DNA from: SKUL01 sp964487545 | Lineage (GTDB): Bacteria > Bacteroidota > Bacteroidia > Flavobacteriales_D > SKUL01 | DNA length: 64,000 nt | Assembly (NCBI GenBank): GCA_964487545.1 | Contig: CAZARI010000009.1 | Location: 1-64,000, forward strand | Reading direction: 5' to 3' | In this document: piece after piece, positions 25,701-33,305 of the stretch | How the letters are laid out: each line of letters starts with the position of its first letter | How positions within the stretch are numbered: the first letter of the stretch is position 1 | The notes under the pieces: model-generated | Database searches by the model: none | Told to the model about the DNA's origin: nothing | The model's input: only the letters and a program-made list of their open reading frames with translations | Translations under genes and position numbers: made by a program

Positions 25701-25919
25701 AGTGAAATTTTGGAATTGATAACCGTCGAAAAGCGAAACGCCATTGACGGTACCGAGCCATACTTTGCCAGAAACATCTTGCTGAATGCAATAAACCTTG
25801 GATGCCGCCAAACCATCGCGAATGCTGTATACCTGAAAAAACAAGTTTTGAGCTGTCGACGAAACAGACAAAATCAACAGCAACAACAGGTACCAATTTC
25901 GCTTCTGAACGACTCGCAT
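22776..25919 (-). CDS. Propeller-sensor SpoIIE-type serine phosphatase
   Basis: 1047 residues from ATG 25919. Signal/anchor segment (to about 24), two seven-bladed-type propellers of repeats such as GxIWFGxxxGG and GLPxxxIxxL (about 28-640), and a Y_Y_Y beta domain (about 645-730). One membrane span (about 740-760) is followed by a cytoplasmic coiled coil (about 762-815) and a SpoIIE/PP2C phosphatase (about 825-1047) with metal-site motifs SGDFYW, ADCTGHGVPGAFMS and FSDGFVDQFGG. It should sense something outside the inner membrane and dephosphorylate a cytoplasmic serine/threonine protein, commonly a STAS factor. No STAS or kinase gene is nearby. It starts 4 bases after the caspase copy 2 stop. 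Confidence 0.93.
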   Translation of the reverse strand: MRVVQKRNWYLLLLLILSVSSTAQNLFFQVYSIRDGLAASKVYCIQQDVSGKVWLGTVNGVSLFDGYQFQNFTTDDGLAPDGVRTAYRDSSGAIWFGHFEGGISRFRNGKFEQIHLSGLQGQGHIYDFLELKKGEMWIASNGFGAIHISNAYDDADDLEYNQFMGAQGLGDRVFDLSKTLSGNLFFVTDVGLRKLIDDHTFEPYQPGGMSNMFQLTCMLEDRRGMQWFGTHNGGLYRYSPGNSDIEIFDVVDGLAHNFVFCLQEDHEGNIWAGTYGGGISVINPNGSIRTMSSSNGLPDDKIQSLATDHENNILIGTNDNGLLVFKSFQFEHFPLPDQVGARRFNALTRTTDGSLWIGTEKGLIKTDPSWQSLEWFAESHGLSDPNINAIAVDKSETLWVGTEFGGLFSFSPDRSAFQSHYYINQYITQYKITDLCVDADNNLWIGTLDGLLKFEIDQNSLERFSQRDGLPSNHVSAVAPGISGDVLVGLVGRGALQIQGEEITTLVPTGTPSAFMEDNTGAIWIGMEGEGIHILNPNQQNLHLTRNEGLISNAISSIDQDEWGMIWIGSAVGISKLNPEDLNIQHFEYSAGFSGVEIRKRASLNEGNQIWYGTANGVFRNRPALEKQGFAPGELLINKVMVENEPMGLSEIHDLKHNQNELEFSFLAVSLTDPQNVWYRTRLEGRDDNWTAWTKNRSVLYNGLPEGVYRLHVEVRNRWNETRELAAAVDFEIHPPWYRSTTFYVISIIFGVVSLVLFIKLRERTLKREKLILEEKVRLRTKEVVEKSEELEKKNNDILDSINYARRIQEAILIPHSVVASYGIEAFILYQPKDIVSGDFYWFNKIGDKVLFAAADCTGHGVPGAFMSVVGYSLLDKIAIELKETQPEVILQEMSFGVERFLRQKENDKMPKDGMDMALGVYDQRAKTLDFAGAFNPLYLVRNGELTEFKGDRFSVGSYDPDNEKQFEKYSTEICPGDCVYVFSDGFVDQFGGPDYKKFKSRQFKKLLITLAELPLHEQQSRLESALNDWMGDVDQLDDILVIGIRF

Positions 25920-25923
25920 CAAA

Positions 25924-28269
25924 TTATGGGCTTTTTTTCATAAAAAAGAATGTTCCGCTCTCGTCGCCCATACCGGGGATGACACCAAATTTTGGCGATT
26001 GATTGCTCTGCTTCTTCACCACTTCCGAAACCCTTTCCACGATCCTTTCTATCGGCATACACACATCGGGGTTATTGGCGAGCATATTGGCAAAGGTTAG
26101 GGTAAATTGCGACTGATCGGATGCCTGCTCATAGCCCGCTGACGAAAATGTCTGCCAAGATTTCAACCCGAGCGCATCGTATTGGCCACACGCTCTTTCA
26201 CTCAACTCATGTTCGCCGATTTGCGCAAAGGCAGATCCTGTTTCACAGGCGTCGGTTACCACCAGTGTGTGGTTTAAATGGTCTGAATAAGTCAATAAAC
26301 CGGCTTTTAAAACATTGATGTTGTAAAAACTAAATTCCACATCACGACTGGCATCTACGGGAACCCAATAGCCCGTATCGTTGATGAACTTGCCGTGGCC
26401 AGCGTACCAAATCAGCAGGCTGTTGACCTGATTGGCCTCGATTAAATCGCGCAACTCCAACGAAAAAAAGCGCTCCATCGCGGTTTTACTCAGGTTTTTT
26501 TTGTGAATAAAATGCTCGATTTGATAATTTTTTAGTGCATTTTTCATCAATGTCACATCTCGTTCAGGACCATCGATCACAGCAAAAGATTCGTAGTGCG
26601 AATTCTCAATAAAAACCACCCAAGTACGGCCCATCACCTGATCGGCATGTACAGTAGAAGCATGGTACTGAATCTCGTAAGATGCCGCTGTGGTATTTCC
26701 AAAATAATCTGTAGCTGTAATCGATAGTTGGTCCTGATCGGTGCGCTGAACTTCTGCGGAAAATCGAGGGTTGAGTTGCGCGGAATCAAACAATGCACTT
26801 ACCTCGCCCACGACGATACTGTTGACCGGACTGTCATCGTACACGCGACCCGTCACCTGAAAGCTTTTGGCCGTTGGACTGATTTTTATGGTGTTCTTTT
26901 CATCGGCAAAAGGTGAAAGTAAAAGGACTTCGGGTGGGGTTGATTCTGTTATTTTAATCGGGAACAAAATTTCCGTCACATTAGCATATACGTCGATAAC
27001 CTTAACCCAAATTTCATTTATTCCTGACAACGGTATGCTGTGTTTAAACTGAGGGTTGTGACTGTCGGCAGCAAACTCCACTGCGTGATTGTTGACCGTA
27101 ATGGATTGGATGAAACTCTCGTCACGAATGTATCCAGAAATCGACAACAGGCTTGCCTCATCTTCAACTTCGATAAAACCCAGCTCATCCACACGCGGAG
27201 ACTCGATTATTAATTCGGGACGATTGCTTTCGCGATGCTGTTCAAACCTTTTTTCCTGTGCCTGATTTAGCCAAGTCATGACCTGTTCTTGTCCGGGATG
27301 AATTCGCAACATTTCCTGATAATCGCGCACCGCACTTTCATAATTACCGATTGCCTCAAAAACCGCGGCACGGTGGTGTAAAGCCGAAAAATCATCGGGA
27401 TAATGATTAATCAGCGCGGTCCAATCTGCTATTGCCTCCTGAGCCTGGCCCTTTGTGATATATGCCTTGGCACGACTTCGGCGACCTTCAATATGTAATG
27501 GATTGGTAGCGAGCACATGTGTTAAATCGTGGATAGCTGCGTCGACATCCCCGGTATGTAAATGCAGGTCGGCACGCATTAAGTAAGCAACGGTCAGGGT
27601 GTTGTTGATTTCAATTGCCGAATTGCAATCATCAAGGGCTTGGGCGATTCTACCCATTTTAAACTTTGCATGAGCCCTGCCCACATACGCCTCTGCAAGA
27701 TTCGGATCAGCTTGGATGGCTCGTGAATAAAATTCCTCAGCAGAAATGTATTGCTGCAGACTGTCGAGTGCCACTGCTTTTAAAAACTGGTAATATGGGT
27801 TTTTCTTCTCGCGTCTAATCAGTTCGTCGGCCGTGATCAGGGCATTAGCAGATTGACCGACATGTAATTGCGCCCGAAACAAATGACGTTTCACTTCCTT
27901 GTTTTTTCGCCCAAGCGATGCGGCCGTTTTGAGATGGGTTTCTGCTGCATTCCAATCGCCGGTTGCCGTGTATATTTTGCCAAGGAAAAAGTGTGGTTCC
28001 CATTTTTTTATCCCGAAAGCAGCGGCGCGTTTAAACTCGTCTATCGCGCGATTTTCCTGATGCTGTTTCATCAGGCATTTGCCCATTCCCAGATAGGCGT
28101 CATAGGATTTTGGATCGCGGATTCTGGCTTGATTGTACTGTTCAAAAGCCTCGTGAAACTGCTGCTTTTCATACAGCTTATTGCCAGTTTTTACCAGTTT
28201 TCTAACACTCTGCGCTGGCAAGGTTCCGCTGCACACCGCCAGGATTACCATCAACAGCAATGTTCTCAT
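25924..28269 (-). CDS. Exported TPR/Ig-like/caspase-domain protein, copy 2
   Basis: 781 residues from ATG 28269, which gives the signal peptide MRTLLLMVILAVCSGTLPAQ; the longer open frame to 28494 overlaps the upstream gene and is rejected. The order matches copy 1: TPRs (about 22-350), two Ig-like beta repeats (about 385-550) and a caspase domain with IWYAGHG (His625) and VTDACETG (Cys675). The tail GTFFFMKKSP matches copy 1. The caspase domains share long identical stretches such as GPERDV/GPPKDV, MERFFSxELRDL and PVD-RD. The ATG overlaps the upstream OMP stop by 4 nt (ATGA). Likely periplasmic; substrate and activation unknown. Confidence 0.88.
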   Translation of the reverse strand: MRTLLLMVILAVCSGTLPAQSVRKLVKTGNKLYEKQQFHEAFEQYNQARIRDPKSYDAYLGMGKCLMKQHQENRAIDEFKRAAAFGIKKWEPHFFLGKIYTATGDWNAAETHLKTAASLGRKNKEVKRHLFRAQLHVGQSANALITADELIRREKKNPYYQFLKAVALDSLQQYISAEEFYSRAIQADPNLAEAYVGRAHAKFKMGRIAQALDDCNSAIEINNTLTVAYLMRADLHLHTGDVDAAIHDLTHVLATNPLHIEGRRSRAKAYITKGQAQEAIADWTALINHYPDDFSALHHRAAVFEAIGNYESAVRDYQEMLRIHPGQEQVMTWLNQAQEKRFEQHRESNRPELIIESPRVDELGFIEVEDEASLLSISGYIRDESFIQSITVNNHAVEFAADSHNPQFKHSIPLSGINEIWVKVIDVYANVTEILFPIKITESTPPEVLLLSPFADEKNTIKISPTAKSFQVTGRVYDDSPVNSIVVGEVSALFDSAQLNPRFSAEVQRTDQDQLSITATDYFGNTTAASYEIQYHASTVHADQVMGRTWVVFIENSHYESFAVIDGPERDVTLMKNALKNYQIEHFIHKKNLSKTAMERFFSLELRDLIEANQVNSLLIWYAGHGKFINDTGYWVPVDASRDVEFSFYNINVLKAGLLTYSDHLNHTLVVTDACETGSAFAQIGEHELSERACGQYDALGLKSWQTFSSAGYEQASDQSQFTLTFANMLANNPDVCMPIERIVERVSEVVKKQSNQSPKFGVIPGMGDESGTFFFMKKSP

Positions 28270-29780
28270 TCGTAAATTCCTTCTGCTATGGGCGGGCGGA
28301 TGCTTCCAACTCTGAATCGCAGAAAACCTGCGGCTGCCGAAAGCACGGCTTGATCCCTTCGGACAAAGGTGAGCAAATCGCGCGCTGCAACTCCTGCTTC
28401 CCAAGTGCCGTTGGCCACCACAAACGTAATTCCAGCCGGGATGCGATGGTTGTAGTTTCCTCCGCCCATATATCCAGCAGAAAGTCGCAGCCATTTTAAG
28501 AGGGAATAATCTCCGCCAATGCCGTATACCGGCTTACGGAAACTGCCCGGCGCGTCGTTGAGGGAAAACAAAAAATCTACTCCTACGTGCAGCCTTTCGG
28601 TAAAAGCATAAGATGCACCACCTCTGAAATTAGTGGGTAGGGCAATGGTTTCTGAGGCTACTCCTTGTTGTTTGAATACCCCTTTGGAGCCGGCGAAATG
28701 CGCTGCCTCGGCAATCACATTCAGCGAGTTCATTCCATCGTTCTCAATATCAATAATAAACTCATCTTCCGCTTGATAAACGTTGCCATCCCATATCACC
28801 GAACCGATGTTATTGACAGCCACACCGATGCGCAGTTTTTCCTGGTATTGAAAATTCAGACCGAAATCCAATCCGAATCCAGAACCGACCGCCGAGGGAA
28901 GGGACTTATTATTTGGTCTAACCTTCGAGGGGTTATTATCTTCCGCATCGCCATAATCAATCCCGAATGACGGAGAGAAAGCGCCAATGGCAGTGTAATC
29001 GCTGTCGGTGACTTCGATATCCAGAAAGGCAATTCCTTGCACATACTTTAATCCAACGCCTGCACCGATCATCCAGTTGTTTCCGGAAATTACTTCCCGT
29101 CCATACGATAGACCGAATTCCCGATACCAAAGTGATTTGATGTGGCTGCCACCAAAAATGGTTGACGCCAACCGGCTGCTCGAACTGATTCCCCTCACTA
29201 CCCGGGCCAACACATCGGGCGACAGGTTTTCGGTATTTTCAATGATCGGCCCGTTCTCACTATCCAGTTGAAGGTGGTCAAAGTAATTGGCGTTCCAGCC
29301 GAGAAATAGAATGTCGGTGGCCGCTGAGCTAATTACCGAATTGACGTGAATTCTGTCGCGGATATTCAACGCTAGTGCGCCCCATTTGCGATCGTTAAAA
29401 TTCAGTGCCAATCCCAACAATTGCATATCTACGTCCATGGAGAGTTCGGTGTTGGCAAACTCACGAGAAAACTCCACTTTTTCGGCCATGGTCATTTCCT
29501 GATCAAACCCCAGGATGCGCTCGCGAAACTCTTTTCGTCCCAAGGCTTCGGAATACAGCGAAACTCCACCTTCGGCCAAACCAAACGTTACACGACGCTT
29601 GTGTTGATCGGTCCACGCCAGATTGGCCGGATTAATTCCGATGGCTTGATAATCGTGCACAAAGGTGGTTGCAACGCCCCGGCCTGAAGCGGTAAATGCA
29701 CTGCGCTCAATTTGCGCAACAGCCAGCAGCGGAGCAAGTAAGGAAAACAGTACAAGTGAATACTTTAATCGCGCGATCAT
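28266..29780 (-). CDS. DUF5723-like outer-membrane beta-barrel protein
   Basis: 504 residues. Signal peptide ending LLAVAQ, then a mature protein of alternating strands with the GINPANLAW motif (about residue 48) that I associate with the DUF5723/PorV-like outer-membrane families of Bacteroidota. The C-terminal part has repeated amphipathic strands (GVDFLFSLND, LRLSAGYMGGG, GITFVVANGTWEAGVAARDL). Function is unknown; a surface channel or a scaffold for the exported caspases is possible. First gene of the four-gene operon, with its stop overlapping the caspase copy 2 start by 4 nt. It lies 90 bases after the fabI stop with no clear terminator between. Confidence 0.75.
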   Translation of the reverse strand: MIARLKYSLVLFSLLAPLLAVAQIERSAFTASGRGVATTFVHDYQAIGINPANLAWTDQHKRRVTFGLAEGGVSLYSEALGRKEFRERILGFDQEMTMAEKVEFSREFANTELSMDVDMQLLGLALNFNDRKWGALALNIRDRIHVNSVISSAATDILFLGWNANYFDHLQLDSENGPIIENTENLSPDVLARVVRGISSSSRLASTIFGGSHIKSLWYREFGLSYGREVISGNNWMIGAGVGLKYVQGIAFLDIEVTDSDYTAIGAFSPSFGIDYGDAEDNNPSKVRPNNKSLPSAVGSGFGLDFGLNFQYQEKLRIGVAVNNIGSVIWDGNVYQAEDEFIIDIENDGMNSLNVIAEAAHFAGSKGVFKQQGVASETIALPTNFRGGASYAFTERLHVGVDFLFSLNDAPGSFRKPVYGIGGDYSLLKWLRLSAGYMGGGNYNHRIPAGITFVVANGTWEAGVAARDLLTFVRRDQAVLSAAAGFLRFRVGSIRPPIAEGIYE

Positions 29781-29870
29781 GGTTAAATGGTGGTTATTGA
29801 CCGTGTTAAAGTACTACTTTTCAGAAAGTCGGCAAAGTCATCGTGCAGCCAGCCGGCGCGAAGGGCAGAA

Positions 29871-30677
29871 TCAGAATTTATCCATCACCTCTGTTGTAAC
29901 GCCTGTAGATGAATAACCACCATCGTGATAGAGGTTTTGCATGGTGACGTAGCGCGTGTAATCAGAAAACATCATCACGCAATAATCGGCACAAGCGGCG
30001 GCATCGGCATTTCCAAGTGGACTAAGGGAGTCGGCAAAAGCGAGGAATTTATCAAATCCGCCAACTCCGGTTCCTGCTGTGGTGGGTGTTGGAGATTGAG
30101 AAATGGTATTGACCCGCACCTTATTTTTTAGCCCGTAGTGATAACCAAAGCCACGGGTAATGGACTCGAGTAGTGATTTCGCATCGGCCATATCGCTGTA
30201 ATCGGGATACACACGCTGAGCAGCGATATAGGTTAGTGCAACCACCGATGCCCATTCGTTGAGCGCATCGAGCTTCAGGGCCGATTGCAGGATTTTATGC
30301 AGCGAGCCACCCGAAATGTCGAGGGTTTTTTGGTACCAGTCGTAATTCAGATCGGTATAGTGCTTTCCTTTTCTCACGTTGGGTGACATCCCGATGGAAT
30401 GCAAAACAAAGTCGATTTTTCCGCCAAAATGCGCCATCGACTGATTCAAAAGTGCTTCGATGTCTTCTGTGGATGTTGCATCTGCCGGGATAATCGGGGC
30501 ATCGCATTTTTCTGAAAGCTCGTTGATTGCACCGAGTCGCATGGCAACCGGAACGTTTGAGAGAACAAATCTAGCACCTTCTGCGTGTGCTTTTTCAGCC
30601 ACTTTCCAGGCAATTGACTGATCATTGAGCGCGCCGAAAATAATTCCGGTTTTTCCTTTTAACAACTGGTTTGACAT
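29871..30677 (-). CDS. fabI: Enoyl-[acyl-carrier-protein] reductase (NADH)
   Basis: 268 residues, normal FabI length. It carries out the last step of each fatty-acid elongation cycle in the cytoplasm. An SDR fold with an N-terminal nucleotide segment (GIIFGALNDQSIAWKVA, the FabI variant of the glycine motif), LHSIGMSP, and the catalytic Tyr150 plus Tyr160-x6-Lys167. Close relatives also bind triclosan-type inhibitors, but this is not testable here. It has its own TATATTTG -7 box at 30701-30708 and follows recN on the same strand by 43 bases. Confidence 0.97.
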   Translation of the reverse strand: MSNQLLKGKTGIIFGALNDQSIAWKVAEKAHAEGARFVLSNVPVAMRLGAINELSEKCDAPIIPADATSTEDIEALLNQSMAHFGGKIDFVLHSIGMSPNVRKGKHYTDLNYDWYQKTLDISGGSLHKILQSALKLDALNEWASVVALTYIAAQRVYPDYSDMADAKSLLESITRGFGYHYGLKNKVRVNTISQSPTPTTAGTGVGGFDKFLAFADSLSPLGNADAAACADYCVMMFSDYTRYVTMQNLYHDGGYSSTGVTTEVMDKF

Positions 30678-30700
30678 ACAGATTGAGTTTGTGTGGCCGA

Positions 30701-30708
30701 CAAATATA
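30701..30708 (-). promoter_or_regulatory. -7 promoter box of fabI
   Basis: Minus-strand TATATTTG, a perfect TAnnTTTG, 23 bases before ATG 30677 in the recN-fabI gap. The -33 position falls inside the recN 3' end and is poor. Confidence 0.5.
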
Positions 30709-30720
30709 AAAAATAGCCGG

Positions 30721-32379
30721 TCAGTTCAGGTGCATCAAGGTACGTGCATTTTCGATTGCTGCGTCGGAGGTGTCAAAACCGCTGAGCATTCCGGCAATTT
30801 CGTAGATCCTTCCGTTGTAATCGAGCTTTTCGATGCTGGTAATGGTCACCTCTTTTTGTTCGGCTTTGGAAACTTTAAAGTGCGTTTTTCCGCGTGCGGC
30901 AATTTGGGGCAGGTGCGTAATGCAAATAAGCTGACGTCGCTGCCCCATTTCGTGAAGCAAATCAGCCATGGCATTGGCTACCTTTCCTGATACACCACTA
31001 TCTATCTCGTCAAGAATTAACGTGGGCAGATCTGTTCCTTCCGAACCTACCGATTTTAGCGCGAGCATCACGCGTGACAACTCCCCTCCACTTGCGGCAG
31101 CTTCGAGGGGTTTAAAGTCGTGACCTTTGTTGGCTTTTAGTAGAAAGTTAACCGCGTTGATTCCGTTCTGATCGGCGGTTTCATTTTCGATGACTTCCAC
31201 CGTGATTTGAGCAGACTTCATTTCCAGACGATTGAGAACTTTGGTGAGGGTTTTACTCAGTTGCACTGCTTTCTCCTGTCGGTTTTCGGAAATAAACCGG
31301 GCCATACTCAACACTTCTTTGGCGAGTTTCGCTTCCGACTCAAGTAGTTTATCGAGTTCGTTTTCGCGAACGGTGTGACTGCTGAGTTCACGCTCTATTT
31401 CACCGGCGATATGAAGCAAGTTTTCTACCGTTGACACGCCGTGTTTTTGCTGAAGCTGATAAATCACATCCAACCTTTCTTCCAGCAGGGTTACCCGATC
31501 GGGATGATATTCCAAGTTTTCTCCACTGCTTTCCAGTTCGCGCCCAATATCTTCTATCTCTATCGTTGCACTGCGTAACCGGTCATATAACTGTGAAATC
31601 TCTGTGGATTTATCGCGTACCCCATCCAGTGATTGGAGCGCATGTTTCAATATGTTAGTGGCATTCTCATCGGCCGAGTACAGCGCTCCGGCACCATCTA
31701 AAAGTGCGGCCTTTATCATTTCAGCACTGTTCAGCAAACTGAGCTCCTGCTCTGCCTGCAGTTGCTCGTCAGTTTGCAATTTGGCATCGAGAATTTCCTG
31801 TAATTGAAAGGATTTAAAATCCCTGATTTGCTGTTGTTGCCTGATCTGCTCCTGACGCTTTTGGATATCGGCTTCCATTTGTTTCCACTGCTTGAACTGT
31901 TGGCGGTAACGCTGAACCTGCGGAATGATAGAAGCAAAATTGTCGAGCAGGTTGAGCTGAAAGTTGCTGTTGCGAAGCAGTAATGTTTCGTGTTGTGAGT
32001 GGATATCCACCAGTCGCTCGCCCAGTTGTTTGAGTTGGGTGAGATTTACCGGTGTATCGTTGATAAATGCCCTCGATTTCCCGCTATTATTAATTTCCCG
32101 TCGCAGTGTGGTGATGGTTTCGAAGTCCAGGTCGTTGGTCTCGAAAAACAATTTAACGTCAAATCCCGAAAGATCGAACTGTGCCTCTACCACACATTTA
32201 CGTGTGGCATCACGCAAGGCCGAAGTGTCTGCCCTTTTACCGAGAATTAACCCCAATGCACCGAGCAGTATGGATTTTCCTGAACCGGTTTCTCCGGTTA
32301 TGACCGTAAAGTCGTTTGACCATTCGGTTTTGAGCTCATTAATGAGCGCGTAGTTCTGAATAAAAAGTTGCCGGAGCAT
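30721..32379 (-). CDS. recN: DNA repair protein RecN
   Basis: 552 residues, the usual length. An SMC-like ATPase acting early in double-strand-break repair. Walker A is GETGSGKS (29-36), followed by long coiled coils around a hinge, then the ABC signature SGGELSRVMLALK and Walker B LILDEIDSGVSG near the C-terminus. It is in the conserved bamD-rpoZ-coaBC-porD-recN run; the gap to the upstream porD gene is 23 bases, consistent with one transcript. Confidence 0.97.
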   Translation of the reverse strand: MLRQLFIQNYALINELKTEWSNDFTVITGETGSGKSILLGALGLILGKRADTSALRDATRKCVVEAQFDLSGFDVKLFFETNDLDFETITTLRREINNSGKSRAFINDTPVNLTQLKQLGERLVDIHSQHETLLLRNSNFQLNLLDNFASIIPQVQRYRQQFKQWKQMEADIQKRQEQIRQQQQIRDFKSFQLQEILDAKLQTDEQLQAEQELSLLNSAEMIKAALLDGAGALYSADENATNILKHALQSLDGVRDKSTEISQLYDRLRSATIEIEDIGRELESSGENLEYHPDRVTLLEERLDVIYQLQQKHGVSTVENLLHIAGEIERELSSHTVRENELDKLLESEAKLAKEVLSMARFISENRQEKAVQLSKTLTKVLNRLEMKSAQITVEVIENETADQNGINAVNFLLKANKGHDFKPLEAAASGGELSRVMLALKSVGSEGTDLPTLILDEIDSGVSGKVANAMADLLHEMGQRRQLICITHLPQIAARGKTHFKVSKAEQKEVTITSIEKLDYNGRIYEIAGMLSGFDTSDAAIENARTLMHLN

Positions 32380-32402
32380 AGTTTAATATCCTGACCTGTG
32401 AA

Positions 32403-33305
32403 TTACCCGCCGGATTTCAGCCTGTTGTATCTCGACAGGTTTCCGGGGTCGAGAATTTCGACAACGCCATACACCTCATTTCGTTCGGGAGCGGGTGCTT
32501 TACTAAAAACATTAATAATCTCGGAGTGCTTAGCCAAGAAAAACACCTGTGCGTTATACGACAAAGGTTTGATTTGATGCACCGTGCGAAGTGCCTTTAG
32601 GGCGTCAATCACGCTCTCACGTCCTTTGGGAAAATCGTCGTACATCACATCTAAGCCAAGACGATGGTAGGTGTACAACAATTCGCGAAAAGGCCGGAAA
32701 CTCTGGTGCAACACATTATCTACTAACCAATAACGGTTTCTGCTGTCTTCAAAGGCTTTCCATCCACGAAAGGAAACGTTTTGCGCGTTGTTAACAATTT
32801 GCTGGGCCATGGAAAAGTGTCTAGATCCACCTTCGGGGCTATAAGTATCATAGTCGTAGCCCAGAATCATATAGGCGTAATAAGCCAAAACACTGGTGAG
32901 ATTTTCCTGAAAAAAGTCGGGTGAAAACCGCAGAATGGAATTTTCCTGAAAGGAGAACTCTATGTTTTCATCCACCAAATTAATTACCTGCGACTTGAGG
33001 CTGCTGTTATACACCGGGCGGAAGCTTTGTACTTGTAAGGTTCCTTTAAACTCGGTTGAAGTTGGTGTGCCTTCGGTGATGGTCAGCAGCAAATTGCATT
33101 CTATTCGTTCGTGCACATTGAAAACGTCGCCGGTCCATTTCTGGTTATTCATGAACTCAAAAATCACGTTTTCGAGGGTTTCAAAAATTCTGGTTTGGGT
33201 TCCCTGAATTTGAGGTGCAATAACTTCAACCGTGCAGTTAAGTTCTTGTGCAGATAAGCTAAACTGGAAAATGGTAAAGAGAATAATCAGGAATTTCGGT
33301 TTCAT
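32403..33305 (-). CDS. porD: DUF4835 / PorD-type T9SS-associated protein
   Basis: 300 residues with a signal peptide (FLIILFTIFQFSLSAQ) and mature sequence beginning ELNCTVEV, with KWTGDVF, YYAYMILGYDYDTYSPEGG and FFLAKHSEI(I)NVFS characteristic of DUF4835. Homologues are named PorD because of their link to the type IX secretion system, though the biochemical role is unclear. Predicted periplasmic or envelope location. The start overlaps the coaBC stop by 4 nt (ATGA), in an order conserved across Bacteroidota. The symbol reflects that convention. Confidence 0.85.
   Translation of the reverse strand: MKPKFLIILFTIFQFSLSAQELNCTVEVIAPQIQGTQTRIFETLENVIFEFMNNQKWTGDVFNVHERIECNLLLTITEGTPTSTEFKGTLQVQSFRPVYNSSLKSQVINLVDENIEFSFQENSILRFSPDFFQENLTSVLAYYAYMILGYDYDTYSPEGGSRHFSMAQQIVNNAQNVSFRGWKAFEDSRNRYWLVDNVLHQSFRPFRELLYTYHRLGLDVMYDDFPKGRESVIDALKALRTVHQIKPLSYNAQVFFLAKHSEIINVFSKAPAPERNEVYGVVEILDPGNLSRYNRLKSGG

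Noticed and set aside
28270..28494. Extra N-terminal residues for caspase copy 2
   Set aside because: The added residues are Arg/Ser/Trp rich and overlap the upstream barrel gene; ATG 28269 gives a clean signal peptide and an ATGA overlap.
20302..29780. Known caspase-based phage-defence system (gasdermin or CRISPR-caspase type)
   Set aside because: No gasdermin, CRISPR, nuclease or STAND gene is present and the caspases have signal peptides, so cytoplasmic defence is unlikely.
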